DNA of 64,000 nucleotides, from positions 1,426,001-1,490,000 of the forward strand of contig NZ_CP015510.2 in assembly GCF_001931755.2 (NCBI RefSeq), in the 5' to 3' direction. Positions 44,039-54,729 of the stretch are shown here, one piece after another. Position numbers and translations under genes: made by a program. Numbering within the stretch: position 1 is the first letter of the stretch; each line of letters begins with the position of its first letter. Origin of the DNA: Wolbachia endosymbiont of Folsomia candida. GTDB lineage: Bacteria > Pseudomonadota > Alphaproteobacteria > Rickettsiales > Anaplasmataceae. The notes below the pieces were generated by a model, which saw nothing but the letters and a program-made list of their open reading frames with translations, had not been told where the DNA came from and did no database searches.

Positions 44039-44251
44039 TCAGGACTTACCTTTACTGTTACCAGAGCTGGTAGATTTAGGATCGTTTAACTTTCCACTAG
44101 GGTTATCTTCTTTCTTACTCTTACTGCTACTGCTATAAGTAGGATATGTAACAGGTTCATAGTTTGAAGTTGGTTTCCACACTGAACCATAGCTTGATGA
44201 TTCTTTAGTTTTAGAACTATTACCTTTATCGTTTGGCATTTTACCCTCCAT
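44039..44251 (-). CDS. Small disordered orphan (70 aa)
   Basis: No family recognised. The sequence is almost entirely Ser, Lys, Asn, Pro and Tyr (SSYGSVWKPTSNYEPVTYPTYSSSSKSKKED) and is probably unfolded. The codon start is MEGKMPNDKG, with GGAGGG immediately before ATGCCA, so the real start may be Met5 at 44239. It sits between two larger orphan genes on the same strand, spaced like an operon (about 42 and 80 bp). Confidence 0.45.
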   Translation of the reverse strand: MEGKMPNDKGNSSKTKESSSYGSVWKPTSNYEPVTYPTYSSSSKSKKEDNPSGKLNDPKSTSSGNSKGKS

Positions 44252-44331
44252 TAATAAAAATTATTCCCTCTGTATATTGGTAATAAATTACAAGCGCAAG
44301 CACTTATTTATATTTTTTTAACATAAGCGCT

Positions 44332-45657
44332 TCACATACCACGCTCACAATTTATACCCACAGCTTTACTTACATTATCAATTTTTAACTCTGATCGAAC
44401 TTGCTCATTACTTGGTTCAGCTTTAGTGAAATTTTGTTTTTCCTCAGGCTTTTCACCACGGCGAGTAACTTTCATTGAAAATTTTCCGCAAAAATTGCTC
44501 TCTTGCTTATCAGGAGATTTAGTTGTGAACACCTCTTTTTGACTAAGACTTCTATTATCATCCATTCTTTCTTCTATATTAACAACTCCAGTTCGTTGAG
44601 AAAGGTCATGCACTGGCTTCACCTCAGGCACCTTTTCTGGAGCTGCTGCAGCAGGTTGAGGCGTAGGTGCAGGATCAGCTTGTTTTGGTTTTTCTTTCAC
44701 TTCTTTTTGATTTGGTTCAATAAATTTTCCTAGATCAAGTTTTAGGCTTTTCAGAATGTCGAAAAGATCAAGATCTGGTTTGAGAGAAGGAATAGTTGGT
44801 TTCTCTTTTGCATCTTTAATTTCTCTAGGGTTTGTCAGCGGCCTTTCTAGCTCTTTAGGCTGTACATCTTTTTTATTTCCTTCAGTTACTTTTACGCCCC
44901 CTTCAGCATTTTCCTTTGCTTGTTTCACTTCTGACTCTTTTGATTCTGTGTTTTTGTTCTCCTCTGTAGAGGTTTCTTGAGCAATTGCAGCTACCAAATC
45001 ACTTTCTAAAAATGCAAAAAAACTTGTAAGCATAAATGACATAAAAGCCATTTGAAATTTAAGCTTCATTGTTCTTAGTGCTTCTAATCTTTCCGATATT
45101 TCCAGCATTGCCTCTTCAGATAAGCCACCTGCATCCAACTTATCTTCTAATTTTTTTATTTCTTTCTCTAACGCTTCATCCCAACCTAAATCTTCTTTAA
45201 AAATTTGACCAAGTAATTTGCGAAGTTTATCGCATAATTCTTTGATTATCGAAGCAAGCCAACTTTTGTCTTTTGCTTTTTTCTTTAAGAACTTCATCAA
45301 ATTTTGCCCTTTTACAGATATTCCAAGCGCATCAAAGAAATTCTTAATCATCTCATAGATTATCTGCAACACTCCCTCAGCATCACTTGAATCATTTGCT
45401 TCAACATATGACTCTATTCTATGTAACAAACCCTCAAACCTGGTATTAATTTGTTGATTTATTTGTTCGCATTGTTGATTTATTTGTTCATAAGATTGTT
45501 TTTGCAACATAGCATTTCTGACTAGTTTGTCAGCAGCTCTTACAATCTCATCTATTTTCTGTGCTGAAGTTAAATCTTCCTCTCTAATCCTTGCTTGAAA
45601 GATTGAGCTATTACTAGCATCACCATCATTATCAAACCCGTCAAAATATTCTGTCAT
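44332..45657 (-). CDS. Coiled-coil orphan protein (441 aa)
   Basis: No family recognised. Residues about 30-75 form a helical coiled coil with two QINQQ repeats (EQINQQCEQINQQINTRFEGLL). About 95-210 is helical with KKLEDKLDAGGLSEEAMLEISERLEALRTMK. A hydrophobic segment at about 205-225 (FQMAFMSFMLTSFFAFL) may enter a membrane. The remaining half is disordered and charged, with a Pro/Ala stretch (DPAPTPQPAAAAPEKVPE). It is the first gene of the orphan cluster. Two 17-bp direct repeats lie 70-100 bp upstream of its start. Confidence 0.55.
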   Translation of the reverse strand: MTEYFDGFDNDGDASNSSIFQARIREEDLTSAQKIDEIVRAADKLVRNAMLQKQSYEQINQQCEQINQQINTRFEGLLHRIESYVEANDSSDAEGVLQIIYEMIKNFFDALGISVKGQNLMKFLKKKAKDKSWLASIIKELCDKLRKLLGQIFKEDLGWDEALEKEIKKLEDKLDAGGLSEEAMLEISERLEALRTMKLKFQMAFMSFMLTSFFAFLESDLVAAIAQETSTEENKNTESKESEVKQAKENAEGGVKVTEGNKKDVQPKELERPLTNPREIKDAKEKPTIPSLKPDLDLFDILKSLKLDLGKFIEPNQKEVKEKPKQADPAPTPQPAAAAPEKVPEVKPVHDLSQRTGVVNIEERMDDNRSLSQKEVFTTKSPDKQESNFCGKFSMKVTRRGEKPEEKQNFTKAEPSNEQVRSELKIDNVSKAVGINCERGM

Positions 45658-45728
45658 TTAACCCTCCCTCTTTAAAACATAATAATTTATTTTACAGTAT
45701 AAAGTATTGAATAATTATTAACCCTAAT

Positions 45729-45760
45729 ATGTACATAATAACATGATGTACATAATAACA
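45729..45760. repeat. Two tandem 17-bp direct repeats upstream of the orphan cluster
   Basis: atgtacataataaca occurs at 45729-45743 and again at 45746-45760, giving a 17-bp period between the start of the 441-aa gene and the uvrB 3' end. It could be an operator or a simple slippage product. Confidence 0.6.
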
Positions 45761-45795
45761 CTGCATTTTTATTTGTACATTCCTTATGTTATCTA

Positions 45796-47727
45796 TCATA
45801 CATCATTTAATTTTTCAATAAGCAATTTGATCTTTGCTGCCTCCTCAAACTCTAAATTGTCAGCATGCTCCAGCATTTTCTTCTGTAGCTCTTTTTTGCT
45901 TCCATCTGCATTCATTCCTGGCTCTTTCATTGCTTTCTCTTGCAAGGTATTCGATATAGCCTTTGTTATAGTCCTCGGCGTAATATTATGCAATACATTA
46001 TATTCTTCCTGTTTCTTTCTTCTTCTTTCAGTCTCTTTGAGTGCACGTTCCAAAGAACCAGTCATTTTATCCGCGTATAAAATCACTCTACCCTCAGCAT
46101 TACGTGCAGCGCGTCCAATCGTTTGAATTAATGAGGTTTCCGATCTCAAAAATCCTTCTTTATCAGCATCCAAAATTGCAACCAGACCACACTCAGGAAT
46201 ATCAAGACCTTCCCTCAATAAATTCACACCTACTAGTACATCGATCTCTTTAGACCTTAATTTGCAGATGATATCTATTCTTTCTAGTGCACCGATATCT
46301 GAGTGTAAATAACTGACTCTAATATTCAGTTCATTCATATACTCAGATAAATTTTCAGCCATTTTTTTTGTCAATGTGGTAATTAGAACACAAAATCCTT
46401 TCTTTATTGTGACTTGTGCTTCATGAATGACATCATCAACTTGAGTCTCTACTGGTTTTATAATGCAGATTGGGTCTGTAAGCCCTGTAGGACGGATAAC
46501 TTGCTCTATACAAATATTCTCGACCTTTGCCAGTTCATACTTTCCAGGAGTGGCTGAAACGTAAATGGTTTGTGGACGCATTTCCTCCCACTCTTCAAAT
46601 TTTAGTGGACGATTATCAAAAGCGGAAGGAAGCCTAAAGCCGTAGTTAATTAATTTCTCTTTACGTACTTGATTGCCACTGTGCATTGCACCTACTTGAG
46701 GAACAGTGACGTGACTTTCATCAACAAATAAAATCACATCTTTTGGTAAATATTCAAATAAAGTAGGCGGTGGATCTCCTGCTTCCATTCCATATAGATA
46801 TCGTGAATAATTTTCAATGCTTTTACATGTTCCTGTTGCTCTCATCATTTCAATATCAAAATTAGTGCGTTGCTCTAGGCGCTTTGCTTCAACAATTTTG
46901 CCATCTGAATAATAATAATCCAGACGTTCATTTAACTCTTTTTTGATCAAATCAACCGCTTGCAGCAGTGTATTACGCGGCGTTACGTAATGGCTGTTTG
47001 GAAAAATGGTGATTTTATTTACGCTTTTGATAACGTTGCCAGTAATAGCATCAACTTCAAAAATTTCTTCTATTTCATCGCCAAACAATGATAAACGCCA
47101 AGCTTTAGTTTCAGAGTGTGAGGGAAATATATCAATAATATCACCACGCACTCTGAAATACCCTCTTTCAAACCTGGTGTCAGAGCGTTTATATTGCAGG
47201 TCAGTTAAATTACCCAAGAAATCATTAACACGAATCTTATTCCCTACACTAAGAGGTATAGTCATGCTGAGATAGCTTTCAGGCGAACCAAGACCGTATA
47301 TGCAAGATACACTTGCAACAACTATTGTATCCCTGCGCTCTAAAAGAGAGCAAACTGTGGAATAACGAAGCATATCAATTCTTTCATTGATTGCAGAGTC
47401 TTTTTCAATGTAAGTATCAGTTTGTGGTAAATAAGCTTCTGGCTGATAGTAATCATAATATGAAATGAAATATTCCACGGCATTATTTGGAAAAAATCCT
47501 CTCATTTCCTCATAAAGCTGTGCTGCTAAGGTTTTATTGTGTGCCATAATTAAAGCAGGTCTGCCAGTTCTTTCTATAACATTTGCCATAGTGAAAGTTT
47601 TTCCAGAACCAGTAACTCCAAGTAAAACTTGATCTCTTTTATTGTTGCTCAGCCCTGCAACTAGATTATCGATTGCTTGTGGTTGATCACCAGCTGGCTG
47701 AAAATGTGTAGTGAGTTGAAATTCCAT
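45796..47727 (-). CDS. uvrB: UvrABC system protein B
   Basis: The 643-aa helicase-like subunit of nucleotide excision repair loads onto damage and recruits UvrC. The start [11 protein letters not shown], Walker [13 protein letters not shown], the beta-hairpin region around [27 protein letters not shown] and [26 protein letters not shown] are all canonical. The C-terminal UVR domain ([22 protein letters not shown]) is intact. The length is typical. It diverges from petB across a 249-bp gap. Confidence 0.97.
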   Translation of the reverse strand: MEFQLTTHFQPAGDQPQAIDNLVAGLSNNKRDQVLLGVTGSGKTFTMANVIERTGRPALIMAHNKTLAAQLYEEMRGFFPNNAVEYFISYYDYYQPEAYLPQTDTYIEKDSAINERIDMLRYSTVCSLLERRDTIVVASVSCIYGLGSPESYLSMTIPLSVGNKIRVNDFLGNLTDLQYKRSDTRFERGYFRVRGDIIDIFPSHSETKAWRLSLFGDEIEEIFEVDAITGNVIKSVNKITIFPNSHYVTPRNTLLQAVDLIKKELNERLDYYYSDGKIVEAKRLEQRTNFDIEMMRATGTCKSIENYSRYLYGMEAGDPPPTLFEYLPKDVILFVDESHVTVPQVGAMHSGNQVRKEKLINYGFRLPSAFDNRPLKFEEWEEMRPQTIYVSATPGKYELAKVENICIEQVIRPTGLTDPICIIKPVETQVDDVIHEAQVTIKKGFCVLITTLTKKMAENLSEYMNELNIRVSYLHSDIGALERIDIICKLRSKEIDVLVGVNLLREGLDIPECGLVAILDADKEGFLRSETSLIQTIGRAARNAEGRVILYADKMTGSLERALKETERRRKKQEEYNVLHNITPRTITKAISNTLQEKAMKEPGMNADGSKKELQKKMLEHADNLEFEEAAKIKLLIEKLNDV

Positions 47728-47790
47728 AAGCCGAAACTCCTATGTTTTTATTTATTGATATATTAAGTATTATATTGTTTTTAAGATAAG

Positions 47791-47821
47791 TTGTAACGAA
47801 TTTGTTTCTATGCTTTATAAT
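47791..47821 (+). promoter_or_regulatory. Possible promoter of petB-petC
   Basis: TTGTAA and a perfect TATAAT are separated by 19 bp, about 155 bp upstream of petB. The long spacing makes this tentative. Confidence 0.3.
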
Positions 47822-47976
47822 AGCTTTGCTAGTGTAAATAAGATATGAAAATGACTCACTACTTGAAAATACAAGCTGAGGTTTCTAAAGTTTTTATTGT
47901 GTACAAGGGATAAGTTGCTACAATAAAAAATAAGATTAAAAGTAGCAATTAATATGTGCTTAGAAAGGTTTGAGTT

Positions 47977-49206
47977 ATGCAGGAAGACGATAAAAAAGAA
48001 ACAATAAAAGAAGAAAAAGGCATATTAGGATGGATAGAGTATAGACTGCCTATATTTTCTTTTCTAAAACATGTTGCTTCTTATCAAGTACCAAAAAATT
48101 TGAATTATGCTTGGAATTTTGGTTCTTTGGCTGGCATAGCGCTGATTTTACAAATTATTACAGGCATATTTCTTGCTATGCACTATACTCCACACGTTGA
48201 TCATGCATTCAATAGCGTAGAGCGTATAATGCGTGACGTAAGCTATGGATGGCTGATACGCTATACTCATGCTGTTGGGGCGTCACTTTTCTTTATGGTG
48301 GTTTACGCTCACATAATGCGTGGGTTATATTACGGATCTTACAAGAGGCCACGAGAGATGGTGTGGTTTGTAGGTATATTTATATTTTTTGCAATGATGG
48401 CAACTGCTTTCATGGGATACGTACTTCCATGGGGACAAATGAGTTTTTGGGGTGCAACAGTAATAACCAATTTATTTTCAGCTATACCTTTAATTGGAAA
48501 TAAAATAGTTATATGGCTATGGGGTGGATTCTCTGTCGATAATCCAACGCTTAATCGCTTTTTTGCTCTACATTATTTGTTACCTTTTATTATTGTAGCG
48601 CTTGCTATGCTGCATATTATTGCACTCCATAGATTTGGTTCTGGTAATCCAAGTGGAGTGGAAGTCAAGTCAAGCAAGGATACCATTTCGTTTTATCCTT
48701 ATTACATAGCTAAGGATTGTATAACGTTTGGCCTGTTTTTTGTAATCTTATTTGCATTTGTTTTTTACGCTCCAAATTATCTTGGGCATCCAGACAATTA
48801 TATAGAAGCTGACTCTATGGTAACTCCTGTTCACATAGTACCAGAATGGTATTTTTTGCCTTTTTATGCGATGCTACGTTCAATTCCAGACAAACTTATT
48901 GGTGTGCTTACCATGTTTGCGTCTATTTTAGTTTGGTTTCTTCTGCCTTGGCTTGATAAATCTAAAGTCAAAAGTGGTGCTTATCGCCCCATATTTAAGA
49001 AATTTTTTTGGGTTTTCGCAGTGAATTTTTTGCTTCTTGCTTGGCTCGGTGGACAGGAAGTGAAAGAGCCTTATATTACTATGAGTAGAGTATCCACTCT
49101 TTATTATTTTGCATATTTTGTGATAATTTTGCCGCTTCTTAGTAAGTATGAAAAGCCAAAGGAACCACCAAAAACTTTAAGTAACTCTGTGCCGGAGATG
49201 AAGTGA
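47977..49206 (+). CDS. petB: Cytochrome b of the bc1 complex
   Basis: The 409-aa protein has about eight TM helices. Haem ligand histidines are seen in [11 protein letters not shown] and [10 protein letters not shown] and in [20 protein letters not shown]. The quinol-site motif PEWY ([20 protein letters not shown]) is present. It forms the core of complex III, moving electrons from quinol to cytochrome c1. petA (Rieske), usually the first gene of the operon, is not next to it: the upstream neighbour is uvrB on the other strand. The petC ATG overlaps its stop. Confidence 0.97.
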   Translation: MQEDDKKETIKEEKGILGWIEYRLPIFSFLKHVASYQVPKNLNYAWNFGSLAGIALILQIITGIFLAMHYTPHVDHAFNSVERIMRDVSYGWLIRYTHAVGASLFFMVVYAHIMRGLYYGSYKRPREMVWFVGIFIFFAMMATAFMGYVLPWGQMSFWGATVITNLFSAIPLIGNKIVIWLWGGFSVDNPTLNRFFALHYLLPFIIVALAMLHIIALHRFGSGNPSGVEVKSSKDTISFYPYYIAKDCITFGLFFVILFAFVFYAPNYLGHPDNYIEADSMVTPVHIVPEWYFLPFYAMLRSIPDKLIGVLTMFASILVWFLLPWLDKSKVKSGAYRPIFKKFFWVFAVNFLLLAWLGGQEVKEPYITMSRVSTLYYFAYFVIILPLLSKYEKPKEPPKTLSNSVPEMK

Positions 49207-50162
49207 TGCTGCTGAAAAATAGAACTTTTATAAAATTTCCTGCATTGTTATCCAAGTATCTTTTGTTGTCATCCCAGTGCGTGACACTGGGATCCAGGTA
49301 TAAAAACACTTACAAATTATGCAATGAACAACCGATTCTAGAAGCATGCGATAAACATAATGTCAGTAATGAAATAAGCTGGATTCCAGTGTCACGCACT
49401 GGAATGACATCCTCTCTGTTGGTAATGCTTTTCATATTATTTTTATCTAGCTTTATATCCGCTGAAGAATTTCAACCATCACCAAACAAAAAAATGGACT
49501 GGAAATTTGACGGAATTACTGGATCTTTTGATAGAGAATCAATTCAACGTGGCTATAAAGTATATAAGGAGGTCTGTGCAGCTTGCCATTCAATGAATAG
49601 GGTGGCATTTCGTAATTTACAAGATATTGGATTTTCTGAAGAAGACGTAAAACAGATTGCAGCTTCTTACCAAGTAAAAGATGGCCCAAATGATTTGGGT
49701 GAAATGTTCGATAGACCTGGAGTACCTTCAGACTATTTTATTGCACCTTTTGATTCAAAAGAAGCAGCAGCGGCAAGCAATAATGGTGCAGTTCCACCAG
49801 ATCTATCCTTAATTGCTAAAGCAAGACATGATGGTGCAAATTATATTTATTCATTACTTACTGGTTATAAAGGTGATGAGCATGATGAAAATGATTTGTA
49901 TTTTAACCCTTACTTTCCAACAGGCAGACTAGCCATGGCACCACCACTATCTGAAGGTTTAGTACAGTATGATGGTGAAGTGGAAGCTACAGTTGAGAAT
50001 ATGGCATATGATATAGTGAGCTTTTTACAATGGGGAGCAGAACCAGAAATGGAACGAAGGCACAAGCTTGGGTTAAAAGTAGTGGCATATTTTGTAATTT
50101 TAACAGTATTTTTTGTGCTAACTAACAAGAAAGTATGGAGTAAACTTTATAAGAAGAAATAG
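49206..50162 (+). CDS. petC: Cytochrome c1 with an N-terminal repeat-encoded extension
   Basis: The gene encodes 318 aa from the ATG at 49206 that overlaps the petB stop (TGATG). The haem-binding motif is [13 protein letters not shown]. The methionine ligand region [10 protein letters not shown] and the C-terminal TM anchor ([16 protein letters not shown]) are present, so the electron-transfer domain is intact. Residues about 22-68 come from a WPE copy ([10 protein letters not shown]...[11 protein letters not shown]) lying before the hydrophobic signal core [17 protein letters not shown]. The export signal therefore has a hydrophilic N-region of about 70 residues, far longer than usual. Alternatively, translation may start near Met68, just ahead of the signal core. 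Confidence 0.93.
   Translation: MLLKNRTFIKFPALLSKYLLLSSQCVTLGSRYKNTYKLCNEQPILEACDKHNVSNEISWIPVSRTGMTSSLLVMLFILFLSSFISAEEFQPSPNKKMDWKFDGITGSFDRESIQRGYKVYKEVCAACHSMNRVAFRNLQDIGFSEEDVKQIAASYQVKDGPNDLGEMFDRPGVPSDYFIAPFDSKEAAAASNNGAVPPDLSLIAKARHDGANYIYSLLTGYKGDEHDENDLYFNPYFPTGRLAMAPPLSEGLVQYDGEVEATVENMAYDIVSFLQWGAEPEMERRHKLGLKVVAYFVILTVFFVLTNKKVWSKLYKKK
49268..49408. repeat. WPE repeat pair in petC (141 bp)
   Basis: It starts gtcatcccagtgcgtgacac / tgggatcc and ends ggattccagtgtcacgcact / ggaatgac. About 80 bp of unrelated sequence between the modules is longer than in other copies. 141 bp equals 47 codons. Confidence 0.85.
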
Positions 50163-50200
50163 CGCTTATGCAAGTAGCCCTAATGGTGTCATTTTACACA

Positions 50201-51190
50201 CTAGCCAAGCGAAGCATTTGAATCCAGAGAGGTCATATTTTTACTGAAAAAGTCAATAATACTTTCTTTGACTTCCGCACTATCTATCATATTATTTATT
50301 CTCACGCGAAATTCAGACGAACCTTTAAGCCCACTACTATACCAACCTATGTGCTTGCGGGCCATTTTTATGCCTGGATCATTTCCATAGTACTCAAGGA
50401 TGCTGTCATAATGCTCAAGTATGGTGCTTAATTTCTTTGAAGGCGTTAGCTCAGAAATTTCATTTCCATTTAAAAAGTTCATTGCTTGATTAATTAGCCA
50501 AGGCTTGCCATAAGCACCACGACCTATCATTACCCCGTCTGCTCCTGATTCTTTTAAAGCAGTTTGAATATCATTTAAATTTTTGATATCACCATTCACT
50601 ATAACTGGAATTTTTACTTGCTCTTTGACATTTCTAATGAATTTCCAATCTGCTTGACCATTATAAAGCTGTGCCCTTGTCCTACCATGCACAGTGATCA
50701 TTTTTGCTCCTAAATCCTCAGCAATTTTTGCTAAACGCGGAGCATTACGATTTTCGTCATTCCATCCAGTACGCATTTTCACTGTAACTGGTATATTCAC
50801 TGCGTTGACCACAGCTTCAATGATTTCAGCAGCTTTTTTCTCATCTTTCATTAAAGCCGATCCTGCATAACCATTTACAACTTTCTTAACAGGGCAACCG
50901 AAATTTATATCTATTATTTTAGCACCCATATCCTCGTTTAGTTTTGCAGCCTCCGCCATAACATCTGGTTCGCATCCAGCAAGCTGAACAGCAGTTAGCT
51001 CATCAACTTTTGCTTTTTGTAAACTTTGGCGAGTTTGCATGATCATAGCCCTGCTTGCAATCATCTCTGAAATTAACAAGCTTGCACCAAGTTTTTTAAC
51101 CACAGCTCTGAATGGATAATCAGTCACACCAGACATCGGAGCCAAGATTACCGAGGAATCAATTGTTAAGTTTCCTATTTGTAGTGACAT
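50201..51190 (-). CDS. dusB: tRNA-dihydrouridine synthase B
   Basis: This 329-aa (from the ATG at 51190) FMN enzyme reduces uridine to dihydrouridine in tRNA D loops. It shows [35 protein letters not shown] with the catalytic cysteine, [20 protein letters not shown] and [13 protein letters not shown]. An upstream TTG six codons earlier is less likely. Its start lies only 19 bp after the stop of the Ulp1-like gene, so they may share a transcript. DusB is the usual single Dus in reduced genomes. Confidence 0.94.
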   Translation of the reverse strand: MSLQIGNLTIDSSVILAPMSGVTDYPFRAVVKKLGASLLISEMIASRAMIMQTRQSLQKAKVDELTAVQLAGCEPDVMAEAAKLNEDMGAKIIDINFGCPVKKVVNGYAGSALMKDEKKAAEIIEAVVNAVNIPVTVKMRTGWNDENRNAPRLAKIAEDLGAKMITVHGRTRAQLYNGQADWKFIRNVKEQVKIPVIVNGDIKNLNDIQTALKESGADGVMIGRGAYGKPWLINQAMNFLNGNEISELTPSKKLSTILEHYDSILEYYGNDPGIKMARKHIGWYSSGLKGSSEFRVRINNMIDSAEVKESIIDFFSKNMTSLDSNASLG

Positions 51191-51209
51191 AAGTTGTGTT
51201 GATTTCAAG

Positions 51210-53273
51210 TTATACTATAGGACAATAAGATAACACACTTTGCAAAGATAAAACACTTTCAGTTTTTGAAAAAGGTGCTGCTCTATCATATAAAAGATCA
51301 TTTTCATCAGCACTCCTCCACTCTTCATCATTCATAAGCGCTCTTGTAAATTCCCTTCTCTTTTCATCCAAATCAAGCTTATATTCTGATAATTCTTTTT
51401 CAACATCATCAAGCGATTTACCTTCAGTAAGCATCTGTGTAATTATATTAGCATTTTCTAGTGCAAATATTCCGCAATTCCATCCATCATTTTGTTGTTT
51501 AGCTTTAGAGCTTTTTATATTGCTGTTATCATTTATTCCTAGCGTCGCTTGCAATATACCTACTATGTGAGCAGTATTGATTTGTTTGTTCACTAGTTCT
51601 TCTTTATCCTGTCTTACACATCTTAATGCCGCTTCGTTATTCTGCTTTTCTTCTTCAATCTTTGAATTATCCGTATTACTTTCTTGTTTGCGTATTAACT
51701 TACTATTTTCATTCATTAAAGGTATTAATTGCTTTTCAGTAATTTTATTAGCAGTGTATATACTACTTTCTACGCTTGGATCTATTACATCTGGTAATGG
51801 GGTACCAAATGAATCACAATAGTAAGCCACAAATTTCTTATTTGCTGGATTATAACTAACAACTAATGTTACCCAATGATTACCTCCTAAATTAATGACT
51901 GAAGTGAATGTTTTTTTTGAATTTTCTTGTTCTGCTTTGTTTTTATATTCTTTTAACCTTTCATTTAAAGAGTTCACATCACCAGTAATAGAGAAAAATA
52001 CATTATTTTCAGAAGCTTCCAAATACCCATACTGAATTCTTGCAATATAAGATATATCATGTTGCTGTAACCAGTAACCATAATTTCCTCTATTTGTTTG
52101 ATGTACAAGAGTAGGCCAATCTCCGCAAAATTCTTCGCCATCTAAACCACAACCACTATCCAATGAATCACCAGAAATTCTACGACTTCTGTCATCTGGC
52201 GTGCTAGATCTGCTTTGCTTATCCTGCTTTAGCGCATCTGCAAACACTTTTCTTTTTCGTTCCAGACTAAATTTGCATCTTGACAATGCATTGCCAATTT
52301 CACCAAATGATTTGCCTTCTTTTATCATATCTGTAATTTTCTTGGCATTTATTAAGGCAAATATTCCACAATTCCACGTATCTCCATCTTTTTGTTGTTC
52401 AGCTTCAGATATTCCAATATCACTGCTATCTATTCCTAGGGTATTATTTAATACATCCGATATATCATTTGGTATTGGTTTACCAAATGAATCGCAATAG
52501 TAAGCTCTAAACTTTTTACTCTCTTTATCATAAGAAACAACCAATGTTACCCAATGATTTCCATTTAAGTTAAGGATTGAGGTAAATATTAAATTATCAC
52601 TTCCTTGTTTCACTTTATTTTTATATTCTTTTAGTTCTTTCTCTAAAGAGCATGTAAGATCGTCAGGACAAGCAAAAAACACACCTTTAGAAATATTTTT
52701 CAAGCCTTTTCTATCTTTATGAGCTGTCCATCCATATTTACTTTCTGCAATACCTCTAATATCAGTAGTAGTTAATTCATACTCATAATTTCCTTTATTT
52801 GTTGCAGTGACAAAAGAATCCTTAACTACTTCCTGTATAACAATACCACTCTCCCTGTCTGGGGTTTTTGGAATATCTAGAGCTATTGGAGTTATTGACC
52901 TTTCTGGAGTTTCTAGAGTTGGCTCGTGTTCGATATCTTTTTCCTCACTCTTTTTTTGAACTCTTGCTTTATTAATAAGATCTTTAGCCAAGTGAAATAG
53001 AGGGGTAGCCATACTCATTATTACTCCAGATGCAGCTATAAAAATCATTCCCATTACAATCCAAGCTATAGGATTAGAGATTAGTATCGCAAGTGGTAGA
53101 ATTAAAATATTAGCTAATACATTAGCACCAAGGATAAAACATAATGGGCTCATTAAGCAAGCAAAAGTAGCACCTATATAGAGATAAGTACCGTACTTTA
53201 AACCTGACTTGAAACCACTTAGCGAGTGTTTTTGTATGTAATTATTATACACATTTAATCGATCGTTACTCAT
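51210..53273 (-). CDS. Membrane protein with two tandem Ulp1/C48-like cysteine protease domains
   Basis: The gene encodes 687 aa from the ATG at 53273 (AGGA at good spacing). Residues about 25-95 are hydrophobic (two or three TM segments). Domain 1 (about 159-350) has GNHWVTLVV (His240), YYCDSFG (Asp261), EAEQQ (Gln293/294) and WNCGIFAL (Cys302). Domain 2 (about 394-650) repeats GNHWVTLVV (His466), YYCDSFG (Asp487), KAKQQ (Gln593/594) and WNCGIFAL (Cys600). That is a complete H-D-Q-C set in each, as in clan CE (Ulp1/SENP; also the Cid DUB domain and bacterial effectors). Domain 2 has about 75 extra, coiled-coil-like residues between Asp and Gln. Bacteria lack SUMO and ubiquitin, so a host substrate is the natural inference. 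Confidence 0.8.
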   Translation of the reverse strand: MSNDRLNVYNNYIQKHSLSGFKSGLKYGTYLYIGATFACLMSPLCFILGANVLANILILPLAILISNPIAWIVMGMIFIAASGVIMSMATPLFHLAKDLINKARVQKKSEEKDIEHEPTLETPERSITPIALDIPKTPDRESGIVIQEVVKDSFVTATNKGNYEYELTTTDIRGIAESKYGWTAHKDRKGLKNISKGVFFACPDDLTCSLEKELKEYKNKVKQGSDNLIFTSILNLNGNHWVTLVVSYDKESKKFRAYYCDSFGKPIPNDISDVLNNTLGIDSSDIGISEAEQQKDGDTWNCGIFALINAKKITDMIKEGKSFGEIGNALSRCKFSLERKRKVFADALKQDKQSRSSTPDDRSRRISGDSLDSGCGLDGEEFCGDWPTLVHQTNRGNYGYWLQQHDISYIARIQYGYLEASENNVFFSITGDVNSLNERLKEYKNKAEQENSKKTFTSVINLGGNHWVTLVVSYNPANKKFVAYYCDSFGTPLPDVIDPSVESSIYTANKITEKQLIPLMNENSKLIRKQESNTDNSKIEEEKQNNEAALRCVRQDKEELVNKQINTAHIVGILQATLGINDNSNIKSSKAKQQNDGWNCGIFALENANIITQMLTEGKSLDDVEKELSEYKLDLDEKRREFTRALMNDEEWRSADENDLLYDRAAPFSKTESVLSLQSVLSYCPIV

Positions 53274-53417
53274 GTTTAATCCTGAACTACTGGGTACTAA
53301 TATTTTAGCACACCCTAGCAAAAAAATCAACACGTAATAGCTATTTTAGAATATTATTATCATGTTGAGTGCTGAAAGCTTTTAAAGTAAAGTAATAGCA
53401 TTGATAAGTATGAAATT

Positions 53418-54695
53418 ATGCATGATATAGAACATATACGCAAAGATCCCGAAACATTTAGTGAAGCAATGAAAAATAGGGGGATAAAAGAGCTTAATGC
53501 GGAAGAAATATTAGCAATCGATTGCGCAAAAAGGTCATTCACAACTAAGCTGCAGGATTTAAATAGGAAGCGCAACGAAATTACAGAGGAAATAAAGAAG
53601 CTAAAAACGAGCAAGAGCCCTTGCGAGGAACAGATAGAATTATCAAAAAACATCACAAATGAAATAGAGACAATTAGCTTAAAAGAACAAATAGAAAAGG
53701 ATAAGCTAGCTAGCGCTCTTTCGAGTTTACCGAATATTCCCGCGCAAGATGTGCCAATAGGCGAAGATGAGAATTCCAATGTAGAAATTAGAAAACATGG
53801 AGAAAAAAAGCAATTTGATTTTACATCAAAAGCTCATTATGAGCTGGGGGAAAAGTTAGGTTTAATGGATTTTGAACAAGCAGCAAAAATTTCTGGATCA
53901 AGATTTGCAGTGCTAAAAGGACAATTAGCTAAGCTTGGAAGAGCATTAGTAAATTTTATGCTTGAAACGCATGTAAATGAATTTGGCTATGTTGAGATAT
54001 ATCACCCAATTTTGGTAAAGGATGAGGCTATGTATAACGTTGGCCAGTTACCTAAATTTTCCGATGACTCATATTTAACTACTGATAAATTAAGATTAAT
54101 TCCCACAAGTGAAGTAGTGTTGACAAATCTAGTTGCAGGTAAATTGATGAGTGAAAATGAGCTTCCGGCTCGTTTTACTGCGTATTCAGAGTGTTTTCGT
54201 AAAGAAGCAGGAAGTGCAGGTCGCGATACTAGGGGAATGATAAGGCAACACCAGTTTGGTAAAGTGGAGTTAGTTAGCATTACAACTGAAAGCCAATCAA
54301 ACAATGAGCTTGAACGTATGACAAATGTTGCTGAAGAGATACTAAAAAAATTAGAATTACCGTATAGAGTTATGCTATTATGCAGCGGTGATATGGGCTT
54401 TGCTGCACAAAAAACTTATGATATAGAAGTATGGTTACCCGAACAAAATAAATATAGAGAGATATCAAGCTGCTCAAATTGCGGCACATTTCAGGCAAGA
54501 AGAATGAACACTAAATATTCTTTGAATGCTGATAAAAAAACAAAAAAATACGTTCATACTTTAAATGGCTCAGCTTTAGCGATAGGAAGGACTATTGTCG
54601 CCATAATGGAAAATTATCAGAATTCTGATGGCTCAATTGCAATACCAAACGTGTTGCAAAAATATATGGGCAGTGATACTGTTATACAAAAGTAA
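53418..54695 (+). CDS. serS: Seryl-tRNA synthetase
   Basis: The 425-aa class II synthetase starts [14 protein letters not shown]. It has the N-terminal coiled-coil arm that holds the tRNA variable arm (about residues 25-100), motif 2 [26 protein letters not shown] and motif 3 [19 protein letters not shown]. Length is normal. Its end lies 34 bp before the purD start. Confidence 0.97.
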   Translation: MHDIEHIRKDPETFSEAMKNRGIKELNAEEILAIDCAKRSFTTKLQDLNRKRNEITEEIKKLKTSKSPCEEQIELSKNITNEIETISLKEQIEKDKLASALSSLPNIPAQDVPIGEDENSNVEIRKHGEKKQFDFTSKAHYELGEKLGLMDFEQAAKISGSRFAVLKGQLAKLGRALVNFMLETHVNEFGYVEIYHPILVKDEAMYNVGQLPKFSDDSYLTTDKLRLIPTSEVVLTNLVAGKLMSENELPARFTAYSECFRKEAGSAGRDTRGMIRQHQFGKVELVSITTESQSNNELERMTNVAEEILKKLELPYRVMLLCSGDMGFAAQKTYDIEVWLPEQNKYREISSCSNCGTFQARRMNTKYSLNADKKTKKYVHTLNGSALAIGRTIVAIMENYQNSDGSIAIPNVLQKYMGSDTVIQK

Positions 54696-54729
54696 TAATT
54701 TTGGCATACAAAAAATCGAGGAAATAAAG

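Noticed and set aside
50163-50225. WPE remnant between petC and dusB
   Set aside because: Only a gtcatttt stretch and a weak inverted match are present; too little to call.
54628-54729. Longer start for purD overlapping serS
   Set aside because: The conserved start MKVLVIGSGGREHA, preceded by a clear ribosome-binding site, fits the ATG at 54730.
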